DNA from: Coix lacryma-jobi var. lacryma-jobi
Taxonomy: Eukaryota; Streptophyta; Magnoliopsida; Poales; Poaceae
Direction of reading: 5' to 3'
NCBI GenBank assembly: GCA_009763385.1
Contig: CM019831.1
Span: forward strand, 77,442,706 to 77,506,705
Length of the DNA: 64,000 nucleotides
Below are positions 55,401 to 64,000 of this stretch, piece by piece (position 1 is the first letter of the stretch; the number at the start of each line of letters is the position of its first letter). Made by a program: the position numbers and the translations under genes. The notes under the pieces were generated by a model, which did no database searches, was not told the DNA's origin, and was given only the letters and a program-made list of their open reading frames with translations.

Positions 55401-56531
55401 CCTTGCGTACGGTGCCGTCATGTTGTAGTCCGGGACTCAACAGTTGACACCGACCGGGACAGGGTTGAAAAACTGACAGGACCTGTACTCTCGGGTTAGA
55501 GTCCCGAGGTGCTTGTCGCTGGCTGGAAAAATTAGGGACCACCTGTATGGGGGCCTGCTGACTAAGACTTGCAACTATTCACATACTACGGAAAGCTTCG
55601 GCTCCGAGGAATCCTTTATTGGACCGACAACCGCGCACTGGGAGTGGAGAGATGGCGGAAGTAGCATGTACCCATGTGGGTTAAAGTCCCGGATTGGAGT
55701 GGTGTACTGTACTTCCGGGTGGCGTAGGACCGGGCCCAATCTTGGAGGAATCGTGGGAGACGAGTTGGCATATGCAAGCTTTGGTGCTACATATGCAGTG
55801 TGGATAGGGACCCTCAGCTGAGTATTATTTATCCGGATTAACGCTGCTCCTCGGTTATGGAGACTTAGTCACTGACTGTCAACAGGGAGTGGTTCTCAAC
55901 TAGGAATGTTTTGAAATGTAAAATGAATCATGAACGATGAAGATTTAAGGAATACCGAATCTTTCAAAAATAAAATAAGGTTTACAAAAACGCTTTTCTG
56001 CAAAATACTTGATCTTGCTTAAGCCTTACCTTGACTACCCTAAGCCTGCATTCCTGAGTCTTCTCCCTTTTCTTTAGTCGGGTAAGTCTTGTTGAGTACC
56101 TTTGTACTCAGGGTTCTTTTACCCATGTTGCAGGTATGGCAGATTCCTCAGTATGCCTTGGACCCTGCTGTGTGACTGTTGTTCAGGAAGAGGCCGATGA
56201 GGCCGATGAGTGATTATTCACCCTCGGGCTGGGTGAAGTATCTTTATCTTTTAGTTGTTGTCATATGCTACCCTGCCAACTCTATCTATTCGAACTATAG
56301 TCTGTAATAACTTCACTTTAATTTTATGTTGAACCCTGGTTTGTAAAACTAATGTTATTTAAGTCTTCCGCTATTTACTCCGATGTTATTTGTCAAAATG
56401 TTCAAGAGATTGTAACTGAATTGTGAGATGATCCTGCGGACATCGGGCACTGATGTAGCCTAGTGGCAGAACCGGTCTTAATCTCTTGGCTGTACGGATC
56501 AACTGTCAGTGGTTGACAATGATCAGTCTCA
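52494..56531 (+). repeat. 3' LTR of element E
   Basis: 4038 bp, nearly identical to the 5' LTR. The G run at 53327 is longer, and about 26 bases near the end are missing: after GATCAG the 5' copy has TGGGCCATGG...TCACA, this copy only TCTCA. The TSD is still exact, so the loss followed insertion or occurred during it. Confidence 0.95.
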
Positions 56532-58609
56532 TCGCCATGGACCTGGCCAAGGTTCAGGCTATCCACGACTGGCCGGTTCCCCGGTCGGCGCAGGCGGTGC
56601 GCAGCTTCCTCGGCCTCGCCGGCTACTACCGGAAATTTGTCCACCACTACAGCACCATCGCAGCCCCACTGACGGCGCTCACCATGAAGGACGGGTTCTC
56701 CTGGACAGCGGACACCGCCGCTGCCTTCGACGCACTCAAGGCAGCGGTGACTTCGGCTCCCGTCCTCGCCATGCCGGACTTCACGCTGCCCTTCACCGTC
56801 GAGTGCGACGCGTCTACCTACGGGTTTGGCGCGGTGCTGGTCCAGGACGGCCACCCCGTGGCGTTCTTCAGCCGTCCTGTGGCGCCTCGTCATCGTGCTC
56901 TCGCCGCCTACGAACGGGAGTTGATCGGCTTGGTGCACGCCGTCCGTCACTGGCGGCCATACCTCTGGGGGCGGCGCTTCACCGTCAAGACCGACCACTA
57001 CTCCCTCAAATACCTGCTGGATCAGCGTCTCGCCACCATCCCTCAGCACCATTAGGTGGGCAAGCTGCTGGGGTTTGACTTCAGCGTGGAGTACAAGCCG
57101 GGCAAAGCGAACGCTGTGGCAGACGCCTTGTCTAGGCGTGACACAGAGGAGGGCGCCATCCTGGCCCTCTCGGCGCCCCGCTTCGACTTCATCAACAAGC
57201 TGCATGACGTGCAGCGCCAGGACCCGGCGCTCGCTGCCCTCCGCGACGAGGTCACCGCTGGAACGCGCACGGGCCCCTGGGCGCTCGTCGACGACCTGCT
57301 GCAGTACAACAGCAGGCTGTACATCCCCCCGGCCTCGCCCCTGGCTCGGGAGATCATACAAGCCATCCATGATGACGGGCACGAGGGCGTCCAGCGTACC
57401 CTGCATCGTCTCCGGCGCGACTTCCACATCCCCAACATGAAGCAGCTCGTCCAAGACTGGGTGCGCGCCTGCATGGTGTGCCAACGCTACAAGTCCGAGC
57501 ACTTGAGCCCGGATGGCCTCCTGCTGCCTCTGCCGGTGCCACAGGGCGTGTGGACTGACATAGCACTGGACTTCGTTGAGGCGCTGCCCCGAGTGCGCGG
57601 CAAATCCGTCATTCTGACGGTAGTGGACAGATTCAGCAAATACTGCCACTTCATCCCGCTGGCGCATCCGTACTCCGCCGAGTCCATCGCTCAAGCCTTC
57701 TTCGCCGAGATTGTTCGTCTGCATGGCGTTCCACAGTCTATGGTGTCGGACCGCGACCCCGTCTTCACCTCGACGTTCTGGCGTGAACTCATGCGGCTGA
57801 TGGGCACCAAGCTGCACATGACGACGGCCTTCCACCCTCAGTCGGATGGGCAGTCCGAAGCAGCTAACAGGGTGATTATTATGTATTTGCGTTGCTTGAC
57901 AGGGGACCGCCCACGGCAGTCGCTGCGTTGGCTTTCATGGGCGGAGTTCATCTTCAACACGGCGTACCAGTCCTCGCTCCAGGATACTCCGTTCCGGGTT
58001 GTCTATGGCCGGGACCCGCCCTGCATCCATCCCTACGAACCGGGGGACACGCGGGTGGCTGCCGTCGCCAAGAACATGGAGGAACGTGCGGAGTTCATCG
58101 CCGACATCCGCTACAGGCTCGAACAGGCCCAGGCTGTCCAGAAGCGGCACTACGACAAGCATCACCGCCACGTGGCCTACCAGGTCGGCGACTGGGCGCT
58201 GCTCCGTCTGAGGCAGCGTCCTACGGCGTCACTTCCACAGGCGGGCACAGGCAAGCTGAAGCCTCGCTTTTATGGGCCATACCACGTCAGCGAGATCATC
58301 AACGCAGTTGCTGTGCGCCTGGAGCTGCCGGCTGGTCCTCGTCTCCACAACGTGTTTCACATTGGCCAGCTCAAGAAGTTCCATGGGCCACCGCCGGACG
58401 CTCCACCGGCAGTGCCTCCTCTACATCATGGCGCCATCACCCCGACGCCGGAGCACGTGGTTCGTTTTCGTCTGGCACGCGGTGTGCGCTAGGCACTGGT
58501 GCAGTGGAAGGGCGAGACTCCGGCATCGGCTACCTGGGAGGACGTCGACGTTATTCGCGCCAAGTTCCCTGACCTCCAGCTCGAGGACGAGCCGGATCTC
58601 GAGGGGGAG
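56532..58609 (+). pseudogene. Element D pol, part after element E
   Basis: Resumes at MDLAKVQAIHDWPVP in RT, then RNase H (ECDASTYGFGAVLV), integrase (PNMKQLVQDWVRACMVC, VVDRFSKYCHFIPL, VSDRDPVFTS, DGQSEAANR) and a chromodomain (VQWKGETPASATWEDVDVI) ending near 58609. TAG at 57053-57055 stands where relatives have Trp, and TAG at 58490-58492 where Gln is expected at the edge of the chromodomain. Otherwise the frame is open, so pol would be intact but for point nonsense changes. Confidence 0.92.
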
Positions 58610-58610
58610 A
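58601..58610 (+). other. Polypurine tract of element D
   Basis: GAGGGGGAGA directly before the 3' LTR. Confidence 0.8.
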
Positions 58611-59052
58611 TGTCATGTGGGGCGCTGTCTACACCAGAAGACGGCGTGCCAGGGACGTGCGAAGGGCTGCCGAGCGTGCAGCAGCAGGGGCGGCGCCGAG
58701 CGTCCAGGCTGGCACGACCGAGCACCACGGGACCAAGTCTGGTTCGGCCGGATCCAGTGCCTAGCAAGGCGATATTTTAGATACTATTTGATATTATTAG
58801 TTTCCTTGTTTCAGAAAGTTTGTTTCCTAGTTTGTTACGGCTAAAGCCTATATATTTGTACTGAGGATGATTTGATGAATTAAGCAAGATTAAACCCATC
58901 TATCTCCTATCTCTCTCTCAAGCCGCACGCCTGGGGGCATAACCCGGCAGCGAAGACACGGCGAGGGGGCATAACCCCGCCGGCTACCACGGACCGAAGA
59001 TACGAGTTGCGTAGTCAACGTCCGGCGATCTTGGGCACTGACGCCCTTGACA
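58611..59052 (+). repeat. 3' LTR of element D
   Basis: 442 bp, with about nine substitutions from the 5' copy, and the same TATA-like site near 58848. Followed by TACCT. Confidence 0.95.
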
Positions 59053-59057
59053 TACCT

Positions 59058-60639
59058 ACCGGTGAAGCTCTTGATCAGTAATTTTTTAGTTTCTACTGTT
59101 CATGTGGATCAAGCAAGTGTGATCATATCCATGATCCCTAAAGCTAGATCTACACAGGTACTACCAGTTTATTATCTCACATTTATTAATTTTCTATACG
59201 CTTATCAATCTTGCAGTCCAGATAACAATTACTTGATAGTATACCTTTCTTGATCAGATTGCATCTTAATATCTTATTAGTTACCTGGTGACAATTAGTA
59301 TTGTTGCAGATTGTATAGTCAAATCGACTGATATGGTGAGATGACATATCAATTCAATCAGGTAGGGTCTATTTGAATTTTTGTGTGGGCGCCATTTAAT
59401 TTGATTTTATATTTGATAGCCTTTTATTTTATATTAGCTAATGTATTAGCTGGTAAATGTATTTCACCATAAATCGTATCTACCAATGAAATTGGGGTTG
59501 TCGGCTAATGGTTTCTGCAGCTGATAAGCAACCTGATGTTGTTTTGTTGTGAGAGGAAAATATTGTGTCATGGCTAATGAGTCCAACTAATAAGTTCAAG
59601 CGAACAGGACGATTAATTGGGACTTTTGGATCAAGGATGTGAACTATAAGTATACAAGTAGATGTAATATATGATTTTTTTATACAGGTACAATTTTTAT
59701 ATTTGAGCTCATCCACTAACATTTTGTTAATTCATTGTTTTTTTGGTAGAACCTATAGAGTGTGAATTTTATAGAATCTTCAATTTTTTACCATCTAAAA
59801 TCATGGCATCCATAGTTTAGGTGGTACAAGAACTTCACAGACATAGGTATGGTCACTTTAATAACACTGAATGAAATTGTACTGCATATATTCGATGTCG
59901 ATGGTTTTACTCATTTCACATTTGACATATTTAAATAACAGAGTTTCTTTTGTGCAGAAGTTTGCATGTACAGTTTACTTTTGATTTATTTCTGTTGTTG
60001 CCATCACCGGATTGCAGCTCATATTTTAAAATTTCATCCTTTTGAGGGATAATCTTTAGAGTTAAGAGTGGTGTCAACTAATTCTTTCACTACCAATTTA
60101 CTAATGTTGGCAATTGAGCAATGTTTTTTCTGGAACTATTATAATACTGTATGGACTTCAATGATTGATACTTGTGCAAGATATAATATTTTCCTACTCA
60201 TCATATGATGCTAGTGTATAAGACACCTCTTTTAAAACATCATATTATCCCAATTTGATTTTACTCCTAGGTATCATATTAAAGTAATCCATTTTTCATT
60301 TGAAGGTCAAGAAGAGAGGTGTTTGGTCACATAGGTGAAATGCTTGACTAAATTGAAGGATGGAGAAAGGAGACCAAATTGAAGGATGGAGAAAGGAGGG
60401 CTACTAGCATTCTAAGAGGGATCCATTTATGTTTATATTTTACTGCCATAGAAACTTGTATTGTGAACAAAAATTATGTCATGTATTATGTGGATGGTAG
60501 TCATTGTCATGCAACAAATTCTTGATACTATATGGCTGAGTATGTTTACTTCCTATTTGTTGGAGGGTCTTGCATTGCTCATTATTTTGTACCAGCATGA
60601 TCTCTATATCGTTTTACAAATTAATTCATTGTGATATTA
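59058..60639. other. AT-rich unassigned DNA right of element D
   Basis: No ORF or complete TE was recognised. Sequence at 59490-59615 (GCTGATAAGC, AACTAATAAGTTCAAGCGAACAGG) resembles hAT-type MITE ends but has no clear partner. A 26-bp tandem repeat (AAATTGAAGGATGGAGAAAGGAG) is at 60350-60398. Confidence 0.35.
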
Positions 60640-60950
60640 ATGACTACATGTTTTATTCCTTGCAACATATATAAATGTTGCAACAAAATAAATTTATGTA
60701 TTGCAACAAGCAATAGAAGTCATTCTCCCATTGTTTGTACGTTGCCATAACACACCATTATGTGTTGCAACTTTGCAACAGTTATTAATACGTGCTACCA
60801 ACACATAAATAAGTGTTGCAATAGATCCTTGCAACGCCACTTTAAGCAACACATATTAGATGTGTTGGTATAGACCCTACCAACGTATATATGGACTTTT
60901 AGAAGCGCATATTTGCGTTGCAAAAGGGGGTGTCATATTATATTGTAGTG
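60640..60950. mobile_element. Right end of a CACTA-like transposon (probable)
   Basis: It ends TATTGTAGTG at 60950, the complement of CACTACAATA, a CACTA-type terminus. Inside are many subterminal motifs in both orientations: TTGCAAC, TGTTGCAA, GTTGCAACA and GCGCATATTTGCGTTGC. The left end was not found, so the element is partial or its start has decayed. Confidence 0.5.
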
Positions 60951-61045
60951 TACTTGTTCTTAAGTAATATGAAACAGATGCTACTGCTACAATTGATTTT
61001 CTTTGATCCCTAGCTAATCGTTTTTGAGTTATGTATTAGACTTGC

Positions 61046-61276
61046 TACATCATCATGTATTAAACTTGCAGTATGAATCATCTCTATGATCTCGGCCAAG
61101 CGCTGATGTTCTGTAGTTAGCTCCCTGGATTACATGACCAAAATATCTGTGTGTTTAATATTAAAAATCCTGATACAAATTGGCAAGTCTATAGCACAGA
61201 AAGGAACTTACGACAAAGCAGTGAATTCAGCAGTTGCTCTGGACACTAGAAAAACTAGATTTTCTGCACCCACAAG
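61046..61276 (-). pseudogene. Solanesyl diphosphate synthase-like fragment, two exons
   Basis: On the minus strand, exon 61276-61212 (acceptor AACAG, donor GTAAGT) reads LVGAENLVFLVSRATAEFTA. Exon 61124 to about 61046 (acceptor ATCCAG) continues in phase with [20 protein letters not shown] and LIHDDV, the region of the first Asp-rich motif of trans-prenyltransferases. Plant solanesyl diphosphate synthases have about 20 residues between VGAEN and LVFLVS that are missing here. The segment also runs straight into a near-repeat of its last 20 bases and a stop. No other exons were seen, so this is a gene fragment, not a working gene. Confidence 0.65.
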
Positions 61277-61549
61277 CTGTTAAAGTTCTATCAGTTATTA
61301 TTGTGGCAGATAGTAGCTCATTAAGCATGAACTGATAAAATAATCTTCAACAGTCATGTGTACCTGTTGCAAATTGCAAATTAGAGCAGGAATGTTATTT
61401 GAGTTTAATGCTCTGAAACTTTAGGCCTTATTTATATGAAGATCAAAGATCTAAAGATGGACTGTAAAGCTGCAATGTATCATCATATAACTCTTAAGCA
61501 AAATATTTAGTGCTTCCTGACATTGCTTTCGTTTGGCTCCCATCGGTAG

Positions 61550-61591
61550 GTATTGGAGCTGCTGAAGAACAGGGACATGACCTTTGGCGAG
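61550..61591 (+). pseudogene. Exon-like fragment VLELLKNRDMTFGE
   Basis: Forty-two bases in frame, bounded by an acceptor (CGGTAG) and a donor (GAG/GTAAAC). The peptide resembles, from memory, a conserved stretch of the Ycf3-interacting protein 1 family, but this is short and uncertain. It lies on the strand opposite to the prenyltransferase fragment. No flanking exons were recognised. Confidence 0.3.
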
Positions 61592-63675
61592 GTAAACAAG
61601 CTGCTCTCTTGCTTGATTTTTGTGCTCATTTGCATTGATACGATGCCTTAGGCTCTTAGATGCATTCATGACAGTAGAATAACAAGTATGGCTTGGACGT
61701 TTGGAGTAATTCAGCTGGCAATATTAGGACAGACAGATAATCCTAAGCTTTGTGTACTGAGCTTATATATGCATGTTCCAAACTTTGTGTTGCCCTCGCT
61801 TGCCATCTTTCCAAACTTTATAGCGCTCCATTCAATAAGGGTTTCTACTCAGTATTTATCAACTTACTCTACTCAGTCAGAACAATAAGGGTTTCCATCA
61901 ATAAGTAGTAGGAATCATGGCTACAATTATCTCAATTATAGAGTATGAGTGTTCTTTCTGCACCTGCTGGAGCAAAGTGTTTTGTTCTATAATTCAATCA
62001 TCTGACTTTAATAGGTATAAGTAAACCTTGATATTTCAAGTGTTTTGTTCTTGCTGCACCTGCTGGAACAAAGTGCTTTGTTCTGTCGCAAGTTAGGCAC
62101 TTCATCCTTGTATGACTCACCTCCTGTTTGTCTATTATTATCTAGAAAAGAAGCACCATATAATGATCAAATCATATAATGAGAAAGGAAAAAAGACTTT
62201 ACTATCTTAACAGGATGGTAAAGAGCAAAGATGAATTGAATTCACTTCCATCGTAATTGTGGAAATCTGGTGGTCTGGTTGAACTCCTGATGGTACGAAC
62301 CCTTAGGGCATGCCATCTTGTAGTGGTGGAGCACATGGAAAAACGAACATGTCAGGTCATACAACAAAGATTTATGCAAAATACTTTCTGCTTGAGCTAA
62401 ATTAGGTTGTTCAGAGCTATAAGACAACTTTCTGCACATACTGTTCAGTGCTAAATTAGGTCTCATCAAGTCACTGTGGATAAAAGATACTTGTTATAGA
62501 TCAACGCTAAAAGATTTGATCAGTGCTAGAAAAAATAAAACAAAGCTAATTTTTTCATGATTTTGAAGTCTAACACCCAATAAACTTCTGATGATTTTGA
62601 CAAGAACCTGTTTGTGATCCTAAATTGGAGTACCAGGGGTACAAAAACATTTGTCATTTCCCTTTGCTTTCCTCTTTAGCCAGTGGCAATTCTCTGCTGG
62701 GTTCATTATCAAAAGGAAATCAAATCCAGCCCAAGTATCACAGTTTGCAAACACTTGCCTGTAGCATTCCAAGCAGATAAATTTCCAACCAACGCTTGCA
62801 TGTATCATCTACTTATAATAGAGTAGGGGGCTTTTGCCTTCATCGAAGGCATTGCCACACCAAGGTTAGCCGAACCATCTATACACTTTTTTCGACTTTA
62901 CTTTCCTCCTGCAGTGAAGAAATATGAGTTGTTTAAAATTTTGCAGCAGCGATATCTCACCAATACTATTATACTAGGTACCAGCAGGAGTAGGAGTTTA
63001 TGATTTTATAAATATCAGCCATGTTTGTCACCATGAGTGTCATCCGAAACAAATCAAATAACTAACTTTCAATAGTTAAATTCCATTCATGTTTGGTTCT
63101 TTGAGAATTTATGTTGTCTTATCCACTATCATCTCCCCTATTTACTTTTTTTTTTCTAATCCACTGGTTGACGCCATTGCCTTGTGATGTTCAGGGCATT
63201 CATAGATAATGCAACGTGCGGATGAGCTAGGGAGCTTGATGTTCCGGGTTTCTTTAATTTTGGATTCACTTGGACTAGCCAAACCAAGATAGAAATGAGT
63301 GAGGATATGTAGTAACTGCTGCCTAGATGATCAGAGAGACCATTTCCCTGCAATGGAATGAAGGTGCATGTTTTCTTTATTCTTCTATTCAGCTCCTAAT
63401 AATTTACCTTGGTATGAGTTTAATTTATACATGTTAGGTAGATGGTTGGGGTTCTATTCTGCTACGCTCTTCGGGCTATTAGGTTTTACTATAACCATAT
63501 TAAATCAATTGCATAGAATTATGATTAAAAGTATTACCTATGTTTTTTGGTCAGAAATGTATGTGTGGAACTTGATATTTATTCTTATAATCACACACCA
63601 TGCATTGGAAAATCTAGCTTGCCACATCCCTTGTGCCCTGATTTTCCAAAGCTACGGTAGTATGTAGCTAGCATA
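61592..63675. other. Unassigned DNA with no supported gene
   Basis: AT-rich and without long ORFs. Small open stretches on the minus strand near 62240-62340 and 63160-63270 have splice-site-like edges but match nothing I recognise. No TE ends were found. Confidence 0.3.
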
Positions 63676-64000
63676 CACTACTGCTGACTGGTACTGAGCC
63701 TAAAAACACTCGGTAAAGTTTGCTCGCCAACATAATTCACGGCAAAGAGACTTTGCCGAGTGCCAAGTATAGCACTCGGCAAAGTTTATTCGAAAAAATA
63801 AAAAAATAAATAATTTTGCTGAGTGCCGGGGCTAGAAAGCACTCGGCAAAGTTTGTTTTCAGAAAAATAAAAAAACTTTGCCGAGTGCCCAAGTATGGCA
63901 CTCTGCAAAGTTTAATCGAAAAAATAAAAAAATAATAATTTTGCCGAGTGCCAGGGCTAGAAAGCACTCGGCAAAGTTTGTTTTCAGAAAAATAAAAAAC
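63676..64000. mobile_element. Start of a CACTA transposon at the window edge
   Basis: Subterminal repeats typical of grass CACTA elements: TTTGCCGAGTGCC and GCACTCGGCAAAG alternate in opposite orientation, at least four pairs from 63705 on, in two roughly 122-bp units. A CACTACTG at 63676 is the best candidate terminus, with ATA before it. The other end lies beyond the window. Confidence 0.65.

Larger units (their letters stand above)
42755..56531 (+). mobile_element. Element E: young, apparently complete Tekay/Del chromovirus
   Basis: Flanked by TCGCC at 42750-42754 and 56532-56536. LTRs 42755-46816 and 52494-56531, about ten substitutions apart by eye over 4 kb, so the insertion is recent. 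It has a PBS, an intact 202-codon extra ORF, an intact 1481-codon gag-pol and a PPT. All coding parts needed for autonomous transposition seem present. The 3' LTR lacks about 26 bases just inside its end. LTR length, start (TGTAACACCTCTGGTGTTTAGC) and gene order match element A. Confidence 0.95.
40021..59052 (+). mobile_element. Element D: Reina-type Ty3 chromovirus, split by E
   Basis: Flanked by TACCT at 40016-40020 and 59053-59057. It has short LTRs of 442 bp (40021-40462, 58611-59052), a PBS, one long gag-pol frame interrupted by element E at 42754/56532, a PPT and the 3' LTR. The short LTRs and a pol that ends in a chromodomain place it in the Reina lineage. The LTRs differ by about nine substitutions (about 2 percent), so D is older than E, as nesting requires. 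Confidence 0.93.

Noticed and set aside
59490..59615. A hAT-type MITE
   Set aside because: Only one end-like motif was seen, with no matching inverted end and no 8-bp duplication.
63368..63667. A 99-codon membrane-protein ORF
   Set aside because: It is hydrophobic because the DNA is AT-rich, and it matches nothing recognisable.

Overview
The window is plant nuclear DNA, most likely from a grass and probably a panicoid. It is almost entirely nested LTR retrotransposons. The reasons are iMet-type primer sites (TGGTATCGGAGC), Sirevirus-type copia LTRs, Tekay/Del and Reina chromoviruses, a Stowaway MITE, and CACTA subterminal repeats with GCACTCGGCAAAG motifs. No complete host gene was found. 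Two exon-like gene fragments lie near the right end. No rRNA, tRNA or CRISPR was seen.

Left nest (1-32532). A Sirevirus-like Ty1/copia element (B, + strand) runs from beyond the left edge to its 3' LTR end at 32532. Its pol is split by a 14.75-kb Tekay/Del-type Ty3 element (A, 46-14796, TSD CTGAC). Downstream of pol B carries a 515-aa third ORF. Its 3' LTR is split by a minus-strand solo LTR (F, 18952-31278, TSD AGTGC). F is itself split by a gag-only Sirevirus-type element (C, minus strand, 19028-28863, TSD TTGTC). B sits in the 3' end of a Tat-lineage Ty3 element whose LTR follows at 32596.

Middle (32596-40020). The Tat LTR is followed by a PBS, then an oppositely oriented, decayed Tat/RIRE2-like gag (G). 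After that come a GC-rich block with a tandem duplication, a Stowaway MITE and unassigned AT-rich DNA.

Right nest (40021-59052). A Reina-type chromovirus (D, TSD TACCT) is inactivated by several amber codons. It is split by a young Tekay/Del element (E, 42755-56531, TSD TCGCC) whose 1481-codon gag-pol and 202-codon leader ORF are both intact.

Far right (59053-64000). There is a CACTA-like right end, a fragment of a solanesyl-diphosphate-synthase-like gene on the minus strand, a short exon-like stretch on the plus strand, and the start of a CACTA element at the edge.

The most striking signal is an extra ORF between the primer site and gag in both Tekay elements. Its N terminus copies the histone H3 tail around K4 and K9, and is followed by a coiled coil and an acidic tail with SUMO-interaction-like motifs. 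The gag-pol of the same elements ends in a chromodomain. The two families' 4-kb LTRs also share a splice-donor/hairpin block and a conserved Cys-rich mini-ORF. The extra ORF and gag both start just after 3'-splice-site-like sequences, which suggests expression by alternative splicing.
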